Shown here one piece after another: positions 46,601-53,992 of a stretch of 64,000 bases of DNA (position 1 is the stretch's first letter; every line of letters begins with the position of its first letter). The notes below the pieces were generated by a model that did no database searches, had not been told where the DNA came from, and saw only the letters and a program-made list of their open reading frames with translations. A program made the translations under genes and the position numbers. Source of the stretch: a bacterium BRH_c32 (lineage in GTDB: Bacteria; Bacteroidota; Ignavibacteria; Ignavibacteriales; Melioribacteraceae); assembly GCA_001516025.1 (NCBI GenBank), contig LOEU01000004.1, positions 124,001-188,000 on the forward strand. Direction: 5' to 3'.

Positions 46601-46817
46601 TTTTTCTGCTCTCGGGTTTTATCCCGATCTAACCGCATCAGAAAATTATTCAATAGGCGTTCCTCTATTTAATAATATTACTCTTTCGATAAAAGATAAT
46701 AATATCACAATAGAAAAAAGTAAAACAGTGAATGAGATAATCGTAAACGGAAAGAAGTACAAAAATTTTATCAATCATTTTGATATACTAAAAGGAGATG
46801 AAGATGAAAAAAATTAA
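43695..46817 (+). CDS. GH43-GH92 fusion glycoside hydrolase
   Basis: The 1040-residue protein has a signal peptide (1-18). A 12-residue repeat region (about 25-60) is followed by a GH43 five-bladed propeller (about 60-355), with Asp68 in GADPW, Asp178 in WAIDGTV and Glu240 in WINEGPQ. A GH92 alpha-mannosidase domain completes it (about 367-1035), with YVNPFIGTSNGGNTFPGA, GHNHLSGTGCGDLG, PVSTNLEYNLSDW and the catalytic-base region GNDDCG. It would remove arabinose or xylose plus alpha-mannose from one substrate outside the cytoplasm. GH43 and GH92 are normally separate proteins. The stop overlaps the next gene. Confidence 0.87.
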   Translation: MNKIFILIILLTVTIIYSQDNKINSAAAEGVKLLTNSIAAEGVKLSTNSIAAEGGRLLTNPISPEGADPWVILHDGIYYYCYSTDTSIWINSSERLEDVVQQTGIEVWKPEEGKPYSKEIWAPELHFLNDKWYIYFAADDGKNENHRMYVLESLSDNPKENYILKGQLKAKTDKWAIDGTVLEHNKKLYFVWSGWVGDKNVSQNIYIAEMENPYTIKGERVLISIPEHKWEIFGEPWINEGPQILKHAGKTFIIYSASGSWTDHYCLGQLSLIGNDPLYPKNWEKKKVPVFQGTEKIFSPGHASFTYSPDLTENWIVYHTAKKKGSGWDRNVRIQKFSFDENGEPAFDKPIDDGLEFNSPSGNNFAQYVNPFIGTSNGGNTFPGAVVPFGMVSLSPQNAFGAPSGYLYGEENFRGFGHNHLSGTGCGDLGSIIIFPFTGDIDYNNYSTSYKNEIVSAGYYSLYLDKSKIKIEVTASERTGLIKFIPDEKMELKILIDVGRSLTLQGGGKILLNGENEISGYNISGGFCGEENRNTTFFSSEFNKPFSSSSLIDSTKGIILSFKMNKGEELILKTGLSYTSIANAKNNRRNEVHDYDFTKVRNEATEKWNYVLGKAKAIGKKDDMIKFYTSLYHTLIHPNILNDINGDYPLYQTGGIGNDKGNRYTIFSLWDTYRTLHPLYTLLYPEIQLDMINSMLGMYKEGGYLPKWDLLSQETYMMVGDPASIVIADSYIKGIREFDTKLALEAMLKPATLKKGENAPPIRAGYHQFLEYGYIPFEQDMNDDWWVWGPVSTNLEYNLSDWSISQFANKIGNEEVAKEFLERSMKYKNIIDTTTKFARPRLKNGAWLEPFDPFLSVGSTDWEGSGGPGYVEGNAWNYSWFVPFDIPGLTKLYGGDKAFAEKLLECFRNDQFKINNEPDFAYPYLFNYVKGYEQNTPKLVTEIMERDFGVDDAGLPGNDDCGATSGWFIFSALGFYPDLTASENYSIGVPLFNNITLSIKDNNITIEKSKTVNEIIVNGKKYKNFINHFDILKGDEDEKN
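43765..43872 (+). repeat. Three tandem 36-bp in-frame direct repeats
   Basis: Units lie at 43765-43800, 43801-43836 and 43837-43872, with a decayed fourth unit after them. Each encodes 12 residues of the form SIAAEGVKLLTN between the signal peptide and the GH43 domain. The fourth, NPISPEGADP, looks like the native GH43 start, so the repeats probably arose by local slippage or duplication of it. Confidence 0.85.
46791..46796 (+). promoter_or_regulatory. Ribosome-binding site deciding the start of the second Gfo/Idh/MocA gene
   Basis: AAAGGAG lies inside the GH43-GH92 gene. It is one base from the ATG at 46798 but about 7 nt from the ATG at 46804, which favours 46804. Confidence 0.5.
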
Positions 46818-47796
46818 ACTCGGAATTATAGGGACAGGATTAGCGGCAAAGAACTTACATCTTCCGGCACTATATAAATTAAGTGACAAGTTTGAGATTA
46901 CCGCTGTGTGCAACCATACCGAAAAGAAAGGGAAAGATTTTTCGGCATTAGTCGGGAACGTTCCGGTTTATACCGATTATAAAAAAATGCTCAAAGAAGC
47001 CGATATCGATGCCGTGGATATTGCTCTGCCGATTGAATTGAATCATGAAGTTACAATGGCTGCATTTAAAGCCGGTAAACATGTATTTTTGGAAAAGCCG
47101 CTTGCCGCTTCGATTAAAGAAGGGAAACAATTATTAGAAGCAGAAAGGAAATATAATGTTACGGCACTGCTGGCAGAAAATTTTAGATATAAACAGGTAT
47201 TCTGTTCTGCAAAAGAATTAGTAAAAAAAGGAAAAATCGGAAAAGTTTTTGCTTTCAATTGGAATCTCTATTACAACGTAACTAAGAAAAATGATTACGC
47301 TCAAACCAAATGGCGTCAAGAAAATAAATACCCAGGCGGATTCGTTCTCGATGCAGGGGTTCATAATATTGCTGCGGTGAGGTATCTTTTTGGCGAAATA
47401 GATAACGGTACTTCATATATAAAATCAATAAATTCTAAAATCGGCGAATATGATACGATGTCATTCAGTTTCGAGATGCTCACGGGAGTTAATGGCGTTT
47501 ATAATATCTATTTCTCAGTCAAAGGTCATTGGGAAGACCAACTATTGATATTCGGTACTAAAGGAACGATAGAGCTTTGCACCAATAAAATTACGCTTAA
47601 GAAAGAAGATATGCCCGATGAGATTTATGAATATAATGAAAGCTTTGGATATTATGAAGAGTTTACAGATTTCTATAATGCAATTACGAAGAAGAAAAAA
47701 CCGTTCAGTACTTTTGAAGAAGGATATATCGATATGGTGGTAGTGATCGATGCAATTAATTACGGAATAGCAAACTCGAAAGGATTTATACCTTAG
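46804..47796 (+). CDS. Gfo/Idh/MocA family oxidoreductase (second copy)
   Basis: The 330-residue protein has an N-terminal Rossmann fold (LGIIGTGLAAKNLHLPAL) and the EKPL motif (VFLEKPLAAS). The substrate-domain region DAGVHNIAAVRYLF follows, with the catalytic His. It overlaps the GH43-GH92 gene by 14 bp and so is translationally coupled to it. It is clearly divergent from the paralogue at 16270 and presumably oxidises a different sugar, perhaps one released by the fusion enzyme. Its stop is only 6 bp from the stop of the convergent activase gene. Confidence 0.88.
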   Translation: MKKIKLGIIGTGLAAKNLHLPALYKLSDKFEITAVCNHTEKKGKDFSALVGNVPVYTDYKKMLKEADIDAVDIALPIELNHEVTMAAFKAGKHVFLEKPLAASIKEGKQLLEAERKYNVTALLAENFRYKQVFCSAKELVKKGKIGKVFAFNWNLYYNVTKKNDYAQTKWRQENKYPGGFVLDAGVHNIAAVRYLFGEIDNGTSYIKSINSKIGEYDTMSFSFEMLTGVNGVYNIYFSVKGHWEDQLLIFGTKGTIELCTNKITLKKEDMPDEIYEYNESFGYYEEFTDFYNAITKKKKPFSTFEEGYIDMVVVIDAINYGIANSKGFIP

Positions 47797-47802
47797 TAAT
47801 AT

Positions 47803-48711
47803 TTATCCCAATCTGATATTTGTACAACCTAATTCATGAAGAGTGGATATCCATTTTCTGCTCTTCTCTTTATCCGTAGTATCGATTGAAATAAATTTTT
47901 CTTCTGCCCCAATCTTTCTTGCCTTATCCAAACCGATATTATGGTAGGGCATAATCTCGATTCCGACTAACTTAGGATACTCCTTATATAAATCGCAGAT
48001 AGCTTCGAAATGTCTATCGGTATCATTAATTCCGGGAACAATAGGGCAACGTAAAATAATTTTAGCACTCGCTCCATAAAGCATATTAAAATTCTTCTGA
48101 ATAAGATCATTATAAACGCCCGTATATTCCTTATGTTTATCATAATCACTCTCTTTATAATCATAAAGAAAGAGATCGACAAGCGGAAGTATCTCTAAAT
48201 ATTTTTCCGAAGGCGCATGCCCGCAGGTATCGAGAGTTGTATGAATAGAATTATCTTTGCATGCTTTTAATATCTGTTTTGTGAATTGGAATTGAGTCAT
48301 CGGTTCTCCGCCCGATATTGTTACTCCTCCTCCCGAATTTATATAAAAATCTTTATCCTTAAGAATAAGTTCTATTACTTGTTCTACAGAATTAATCTTT
48401 CCGGTAATAGATAGAGCTTCGTTCGGACAAGCAGGGACGCAATCCCCGGAAAGCTGACACAAAGAAAAATTTATTTCATGTTTATTATCTTTAATATAAT
48501 GCGTACTGGTAGGGCAGACCGATAAGCATGCGAAGCAGTTAAGACATTTTTCTTGATTGAACGAAAGCTGCGGTTTGTAAGCTATCGCTTCGGGATTATG
48601 ACACCATTTGCAGTTAAGCGGACATCCTTTAAGAAAAACAGTAGTCCTTATCCCGGGTCCATCATGAATCGAAAAGCGTTGTATATCAACAATAATTCCT
48701 GAATCGTTCAT
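47803..48711 (-). CDS. Glycyl radical enzyme activase (radical SAM)
   Basis: The 302-residue protein has the radical-SAM cluster Cys30, Cys34, Cys37 in CPLNCKWC and the SAM-binding GGE motif (VTISGGEP). The inserted ferredoxin-like segment has a complete first set (Cys56, 59, 62, 66). In the second set (Cys85, Ser88, Cys91, Cys95) Ser sits where the second Cys is expected. It installs the glycyl radical in the partner enzyme encoded 1 bp upstream. The gene pair is diagnostic. The enzyme is oxygen-sensitive, so it is expected to act under anoxic conditions. Confidence 0.93.
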   Translation of the reverse strand: MNDSGIIVDIQRFSIHDGPGIRTTVFLKGCPLNCKWCHNPEAIAYKPQLSFNQEKCLNCFACLSVCPTSTHYIKDNKHEINFSLCQLSGDCVPACPNEALSITGKINSVEQVIELILKDKDFYINSGGGVTISGGEPMTQFQFTKQILKACKDNSIHTTLDTCGHAPSEKYLEILPLVDLFLYDYKESDYDKHKEYTGVYNDLIQKNFNMLYGASAKIILRCPIVPGINDTDRHFEAICDLYKEYPKLVGIEIMPYHNIGLDKARKIGAEEKFISIDTTDKEKSRKWISTLHELGCTNIRLG

Positions 48712-48712
48712 G

Positions 48713-50947
48713 CTAATAAAGTGTTCTGCTTAGAATATCTTTTTGCACTTCGGTGGATAGTTCCACAAATCTAGCGGAGAATCCGCCTACGCGTACAAAT
48801 AGATTGCGATATTTTTCCGGTTCAACTAAAGCATTCTCCAAGTCGCCTCGATTTAGCACTGTAATCATTGCCTGCGAGCCGCCTTTATCAAAATATGTTT
48901 TTAGAAGCGACTTAATTATATCTCTTCTTTCAAAGAATAGTTCGGGACTGAATTTCATATTCTGAACCGAACCCGCATGTATTGCGGTGCTCGGTTTAAC
49001 GATCGAATTAAGCATTGCCGTAACGCCCTCTTTATCGTTTCCGCCCGATGGGGCATTACCGTTGTTCATGTGTTCGAATGCTTTCCTTCCATCGGCTGAA
49101 GCATGAGTTGAGCGTCCCATTAATGTATTTGCACTGTTATTAATAATTACAACAAGATAAGAATGGAGACCTACTCGCTCTGCTTGATTCCTTACGAAAT
49201 TACATACATGATTATGAACTCTTTCTAACATCGAATCGGCTATTTCATTATTATTGCCATACTTCGGTGCATTAGCGAGCTTAAGTTGGATATTCTCGTA
49301 TCCCGCAAAATTATTATCAAGTACATCTAATAGTTCTTTTTTAGAGATTAATTTTCTTTCATAAATTAATTCTTTAATAGCAGTGAGGCTGTCGGCGGTA
49401 TTTGTATTACCGTAGGTCTCGAGGGTTCCACCTAAGTATTTAATTCCGCCGGCAAACATCCCTTTCCCTTTTGCCATACAGTCATCATAAAGAAGACTAT
49501 TATATAGGAAAGGAGCCTCTTCACCGCAAATTTTATATTCTAATACTTCCTGTTCTGCAAGCAAAGAAACGAAGAACTCTACTTGCTTTTTATACGCATT
49601 CATTAAGTCATCAAATGAATGGAAATCTTCAAAATTACCTAATTGTAAACCGATCACTTTACCTGTTACGGGATCAACTCCGTTTCTTAGGGTTACTTCA
49701 AGAGCTTTGAGCAGGTTAATTACGCCGCTTGGTGTTCCGAAACTTCGTCCTTCCAAAATAAATTCACCGCAGCCATAAGGAGTGAAATATCGTTCGGCTT
49801 CTTTAATAGAAAAACCGAATGCATTATTGATCGAATTAATATTTATATCATCATTATAAAGAATAGGATAAGTGGCTCCGCCTCCTATTACGTCAAGTGC
49901 CTTCTCGAATAGAGCGGGATTCATCCCTTCATAAAACCGTAGAGATAATTGCGGCTCGATCTCCTTAACCGTGCGTGTAGCTTCCATTGCAAGTAAAGCG
50001 AATCTATCGGCATTAGCTTCGTTCGGTCTTGATTTGCCTCCTATTATTACTCGGTTATGAACCACCGTATTACGATCTGCCATTAATTGCCAGAGCGATT
50101 TTAAATATTTGAGTGCCTCGTCTTCATCAATAATTCCGGCATTGAGATCATTTACCAAAAAATCTCCCATATAGATATCCATTCTTCCATAGTTACGGAT
50201 ATCGGCTGCATAAGTATAAATCCAGAATAACTGAATCGCTTCTCTTAATGTACGAGGTTTTGAAATCGTTATAATATGTAATGTATCTGCAATTTTATTC
50301 AGCTCTTCTTTTTTCTCATCGATTGTAGATATCTCTGCCAAGAGACGAATCTCTTTTTCATAGTATAAACAAACATCTGCAAGTACGTCAATTGCAATTT
50401 TCATCCCTTCGTAAAACTTAACGTCTCTTCTGTCCTCTTCTGCGGTAGCTTTAAGTTCTTCAATCTCTTTATAAATTCCGGGGATACCGATGTCTAAAAG
50501 TTTTTTGAAGTTAGGAGTGCTGCCCGTTAATCGATAAAGAGGGAAAGCTATTCCGCTCGTATTCATCCAATCATCGGAGAATAGATATTGAGCCATAAGT
50601 GGGGGATATTCTTTTCTTATCTTATTTGATGTATCCTCCGTCTCCCAAAATTTTAACATCTCTTCTATTTTTACTTTTTCTTCGGCAGGATAGTCATAAG
50701 TCTTCAAATCATTTTCGATCTCTTCAAATTGGCAGTAATATGCGAATGCGGTAGGTCCCCATTCATCGATAGTAAAACCGACTCTTCCTTGTTGAAGTCT
50801 TCCGGCAAAAAGGTCTCCGTCTTGAAGCGGAGTGAAATATGCAGGGTATTCTGCTTTTAGGCACATCGCTTCTTTTATCGCCGGATGTGCGTCTTTATAC
50901 TCTTTATATACTTCCGTTATTTTTAATTCTTTACTATAATCTTTCAT
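48713..50947 (-). CDS. Glycyl radical enzyme of unknown substrate (PFL/diol-dehydratase superfamily)
   Basis: The 744-residue protein has the glycyl radical site near the C-terminus: RVGGFSARF, with Gly722 as the likely radical. The thiyl Cys393 is in TPYGCGEFILEG, and Glu395 sits two residues on, matching the C-x-E arrangement of dehydratase-type enzymes and not the Cys-Cys of pyruvate formate-lyase. The residue between Cys and Glu is Gly, and Phe follows; dehydratases I recall have a Val or Ile and then Pro. No microcompartment genes are present. The activase is directly downstream and an AraC regulator is divergent. A diol or polyol dehydratase is most likely; the substrate is not known. 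Confidence 0.9.
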   Translation of the reverse strand: MKDYSKELKITEVYKEYKDAHPAIKEAMCLKAEYPAYFTPLQDGDLFAGRLQQGRVGFTIDEWGPTAFAYYCQFEEIENDLKTYDYPAEEKVKIEEMLKFWETEDTSNKIRKEYPPLMAQYLFSDDWMNTSGIAFPLYRLTGSTPNFKKLLDIGIPGIYKEIEELKATAEEDRRDVKFYEGMKIAIDVLADVCLYYEKEIRLLAEISTIDEKKEELNKIADTLHIITISKPRTLREAIQLFWIYTYAADIRNYGRMDIYMGDFLVNDLNAGIIDEDEALKYLKSLWQLMADRNTVVHNRVIIGGKSRPNEANADRFALLAMEATRTVKEIEPQLSLRFYEGMNPALFEKALDVIGGGATYPILYNDDININSINNAFGFSIKEAERYFTPYGCGEFILEGRSFGTPSGVINLLKALEVTLRNGVDPVTGKVIGLQLGNFEDFHSFDDLMNAYKKQVEFFVSLLAEQEVLEYKICGEEAPFLYNSLLYDDCMAKGKGMFAGGIKYLGGTLETYGNTNTADSLTAIKELIYERKLISKKELLDVLDNNFAGYENIQLKLANAPKYGNNNEIADSMLERVHNHVCNFVRNQAERVGLHSYLVVIINNSANTLMGRSTHASADGRKAFEHMNNGNAPSGGNDKEGVTAMLNSIVKPSTAIHAGSVQNMKFSPELFFERRDIIKSLLKTYFDKGGSQAMITVLNRGDLENALVEPEKYRNLFVRVGGFSARFVELSTEVQKDILSRTLY

Positions 50948-50954
50948 TTTCGTT

Positions 50955-50968
50955 TCTATTGATATTTA
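50955..50968 (+). promoter_or_regulatory. 14-bp direct repeat, copy A (candidate operator)
   Basis: TCTATTGATATTTA lies 7 bp from the glycyl radical enzyme start codon. An identical copy lies 95 bp away beside the AraC start. It is a candidate AraC-regulator binding site; no experimental basis is visible. Confidence 0.45.
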
Positions 50969-51049
50969 TCATATTTAGTTTATATTGTATGATATAAATA
51001 TCGAATAAACTTAACTAAATCTTGTCTTTTAATGATTCTAAACTTGTAA

Positions 51050-51063
51050 TCTATTGATATTTA
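51050..51063 (+). promoter_or_regulatory. 14-bp direct repeat, copy B (candidate operator)
   Basis: This is a second perfect copy of TCTATTGATATTTA in the same orientation, 9 bp before the AraC start codon. Copy-to-copy spacing is 95 bp, about nine helical turns, which would suit looping by a dimeric regulator. Confidence 0.45.
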
Positions 51064-51072
51064 GCCATAACT

Positions 51073-51948
51073 ATGAGCACAAAAACTAAACAAAAATCGA
51101 TCAAACTATATTCCGAAGATTTAATCGATCGCGAAACAGAAATTCACTACGCATTTCATAAATCTTTGAAAAGTATAACGACTATTCATACACATAATTT
51201 TTATGAATTATTCTTAGTCGTAAGCGGTGAAGTAATTCACGTATTTAACGATAAGCAACAAAAATTAAGCGAAGGTTCATTGGTTTTTATACGCAAGCAT
51301 GATATCCATTATTATAAGCAATCGGAAGATAGCGACTGCACTATTATAAATCTGGCTTTTCGTGAGTCAACCTTAAGAGATCTTTTTGAATATCTATCGG
51401 ATGGATTCCCATCAAATAAATTATTGGAAGGAAATATTCCCATCCATGTTTTTTTGACTTCAGGCGAAAGGGAAATCCTATCATCAAAATTGCAACACTT
51501 AAATACAATCCCTCGCGATGAAAAAGGGAAGATTAAAACTGCATTAAGAATATTACTCTTTGAAATATTCACGAAATACTTTTCTCAGCTTAGCGAAGAA
51601 AAAAGCGAGCTGCCCGAATGGTTAGAATCATTGACTTATGAAATTCAGAAGAAAGAGAATTTTACGGCGGGAATAAAATCTCTTTATCAACTTTCCAATA
51701 GAACACCCGAGCATATCAGCAGAGTATTTAAGAAATATTATAAAATTTCGCCGACCGGATACATTAATGAACTTCGACTTAACTATGCGGCTAATCTATT
51801 AGCTAATAGCGATGAAAGTATTGTTCAGGTATCACTTGAGGCGGGCTTCGAAAATCTTAGTCATTTTTATCATTTATTCAAAAATAAATTCAGTAAATCT
51901 CCCGCGGAATTTAGAAATCAAAATCAGAAATCAATTATACCATCTTAA
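51073..51948 (+). CDS. AraC-family transcriptional regulator with cupin sensor domain
   Basis: The 291-residue protein has an N-terminal cupin (HTHNFYELFLVVSGEV, then LSEGSLVFIRKHDIHYYK) for ligand sensing. The C-terminal pair of helix-turn-helix motifs is at about 190-285, with LYQLSNRTPEHISRVFKKYY and EAGFENLSHFYHLFKNKF, the AraC signature region. It is divergent from the glycyl radical enzyme operon across 125 bp containing two identical 14-bp repeats. It likely activates that operon and perhaps itself in response to a sugar or diol. There is no SD before the ATG. The aldo/keto reductase follows 19 bp later. Confidence 0.9.
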   Translation: MSTKTKQKSIKLYSEDLIDRETEIHYAFHKSLKSITTIHTHNFYELFLVVSGEVIHVFNDKQQKLSEGSLVFIRKHDIHYYKQSEDSDCTIINLAFRESTLRDLFEYLSDGFPSNKLLEGNIPIHVFLTSGEREILSSKLQHLNTIPRDEKGKIKTALRILLFEIFTKYFSQLSEEKSELPEWLESLTYEIQKKENFTAGIKSLYQLSNRTPEHISRVFKKYYKISPTGYINELRLNYAANLLANSDESIVQVSLEAGFENLSHFYHLFKNKFSKSPAEFRNQNQKSIIPS

Positions 51949-51967
51949 AAATTAAATAGGAGGAATT

Positions 51968-52960
51968 ATGGAGTACAGATATTTAGGTAAAACAGGGCTT
52001 AAGGTCTCGGCGTTATCATTTGGTGCATGGGTTACTTTTGGAGATCAAGTCGGCGAGGATATTGCCTCGGCATGTATGAAAGAAGCTTATGATGCAGGTG
52101 TTAATTTCTTCGATAATGCCGAAGCGTATTCAGGCGGTAAAGCAGAAACGATGATGGGAAATATCTTTAAGAAAATGGGTTGGACCAGAAGCGATTATAT
52201 CGTATCGACTAAAATTTTCTGGGGAGGCGAAGGTCCTAATGATAAAGGTCTTTCTTATAAACATATTTTTGAAGGTGCTAATGCCGCTCTGAAACGTCTC
52301 CAAGTCGATTATGTGGATTTAATTTTTGCACATCGTCCCGATTATCATACTCCGGTAGAAGAGACAGTATGGGCAATGAATCAGATTATTCGTGAAGGGA
52401 AAGCACTTTATTGGGGTACGAGCGAATGGACCGCCGAACGCATTATGGAAGCTTATCATATCGCAAGAAGAGAGCACTTAATGCCGCCCGTGATGGAGCA
52501 GCCCGAATATAATATGTTCAGAAGAGATAAAGTGGAAAAGGATTTTCTCCCTCTTTATGAAACGATTGGTTTAGGTACAACAATCTGGAGCCCGCTTGCA
52601 AGCGGTATTTTAACGGGTAAATATAATGACGGCATTCCCGATTCATCACGCGTTAACCTAAAAGATTACGAATGGCTAAAGAACATTATCCTTAGTCCCG
52701 CAGGACAAGAGAAAATAGAAAAAACAAAAGTATTAGCCGATTTGGCAAAAGAGATCGGAGTAACGCTTCCCGAACTTGGGCTGATCTGGTGTCTTAAGAA
52801 TCCAAACGTTAGTACTGTAATTACAGGCGCATCAAAACCGGAACAGGTAAAGCAAAATATGAAAGCAATTGATAAAGTCGATCTTGTTACCGATGATGTG
52901 ATGGAATCGATTGAAGAGATAATTCAGACAAAACCGGAAGGTGAATGGGATTTTAGATAA
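51968..52960 (+). CDS. Aldo/keto reductase, potassium-channel beta-subunit-like type
   Basis: The 330-residue protein has the AKR tetrad in DNAEAYSGGKAE (Asp, Tyr), STKIFW (Lys) and FAHRPD (His). STVITGASKPEQVKQN is at the cofactor site. Overall it resembles the AKR6 group (channel beta subunits and YghZ-type reductases that handle small aldehydes). A strong SD (AGGAGG at 51958-51963) precedes the ATG. Placed just after the AraC gene, it could reduce the aldehyde expected from a diol dehydratase. That link is inference. A hairpin follows the gene. Confidence 0.9.
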   Translation: MEYRYLGKTGLKVSALSFGAWVTFGDQVGEDIASACMKEAYDAGVNFFDNAEAYSGGKAETMMGNIFKKMGWTRSDYIVSTKIFWGGEGPNDKGLSYKHIFEGANAALKRLQVDYVDLIFAHRPDYHTPVEETVWAMNQIIREGKALYWGTSEWTAERIMEAYHIARREHLMPPVMEQPEYNMFRRDKVEKDFLPLYETIGLGTTIWSPLASGILTGKYNDGIPDSSRVNLKDYEWLKNIILSPAGQEKIEKTKVLADLAKEIGVTLPELGLIWCLKNPNVSTVITGASKPEQVKQNMKAIDKVDLVTDDVMESIEEIIQTKPEGEWDFR

Positions 52961-52990
52961 TTATTTGAAACAAATCCTTTTCTGATTAGT

Positions 52991-53021
52991 TTAACGGAAG
53001 GTATTTTATACCTTCCGTTAA
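52991..53021 (+). terminator. Strong hairpin after the aldo/keto reductase gene
   Basis: A perfect 13-bp stem (TTAACGGAAGGTA pairing with its complement) closes a 5-nt loop 30 bp after the stop codon. No long T-run follows, so it is a probable but not classical rho-independent terminator. It separates the AraC/AKR unit from the CorA-like gene. Confidence 0.6.
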
Positions 53022-53063
53022 TTAATGATTCCAAAGAAATAGAATAGTACCCCGGAGGTAACT

Positions 53064-53978
53064 ATGGTAAAAACCTTCCAACTCTTAAACACAAAGACAG
53101 TCGTCTCAGACTTTGATTCAGCAAATATCTTTATTTATATAGCCCCCACAGACGATGAAAAAAAATCGTTAGTAGAGAATTATAATATTGATGAACATAC
53201 ACTTAGTTCATCTTTAGACCCTGATGAACTTGCACGTTTAGAATTTGAACCCGATCATATAGCGATGATCGTCAAAATCCCTAAGCCTTATTCCGGTTCG
53301 GATAAATTACTTTTTCGTGTTTCTTCGCTTGGTATGTTCTTGTTCAAGGATAAATTGATTGTAGTTATCGGCGAAGATATCGATCTTATTCGAGGTAAAC
53401 ATTTTAATAAAGCCAATACGCTTAATGATGTTATGTTGAAAATTATTTTTAGCTCTATACTCCATTTTATCGATCACTTAAAAACTATTAATCTCCTCTC
53501 CGATGAGATAGAAAAAAAGATTAGTACTTCGATGGAAAATCATTATCTCTTAGAGCAATTTACTCTGGGCAAAAGTTTAGTCTATTATCAAAATGCCATT
53601 AACTCCAATTCGGCATTGATTGAAAAACTAAAATTAAATTCGGGCAAGCAAGGATTTACTCAAGACGAGATTGATCTACTTGATGATATATTAATTGAAA
53701 ATGCACAGTGTTATAAGCAAGCCGATATCTATTCAAATATTCTTGCGAGTTTGATGGATGCTAAAGCTTCTTTGATTAGCAATAATCTTAATATGCTAAT
53801 GAAGACTTTGAATATAATTACGATTATGATAATGGTACCGACTTTTGTAGTGAGCGCATTTTCAATGAACGTAGGGATGCCATTTGAAAAAGAACCATAT
53901 GCCTTTGGATTAATTATGGGCTTGGCTCTTATTTCGGTAATGGTATTCTTCCTATTCTGGCGATGGAAGAAGTGGTGA
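53064..53978 (+). CDS. CorA-like divalent metal ion transporter
   Basis: The 304-residue protein has a long N-terminal cytoplasmic domain, coiled helices (about 125-240) and two C-terminal transmembrane helices (about 246-270 and 278-300) ending in the basic tail WRWKKW. This is the CorA/ZntB layout. The pore signature normally reading GMN is SMN here (Ser267 in AFSMNVGMPF). The SD CCGGAGGTAA is very strong. It has its own transcription unit after the hairpin and is unrelated in role to the surrounding sugar genes. It moves Mg, Co or Zn across the inner membrane; the ion is not predictable. Confidence 0.85.
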   Translation: MVKTFQLLNTKTVVSDFDSANIFIYIAPTDDEKKSLVENYNIDEHTLSSSLDPDELARLEFEPDHIAMIVKIPKPYSGSDKLLFRVSSLGMFLFKDKLIVVIGEDIDLIRGKHFNKANTLNDVMLKIIFSSILHFIDHLKTINLLSDEIEKKISTSMENHYLLEQFTLGKSLVYYQNAINSNSALIEKLKLNSGKQGFTQDEIDLLDDILIENAQCYKQADIYSNILASLMDAKASLISNNLNMLMKTLNIITIMIMVPTFVVSAFSMNVGMPFEKEPYAFGLIMGLALISVMVFFLFWRWKKW

Positions 53979-53992
53979 TTTATCTCCCGTGA

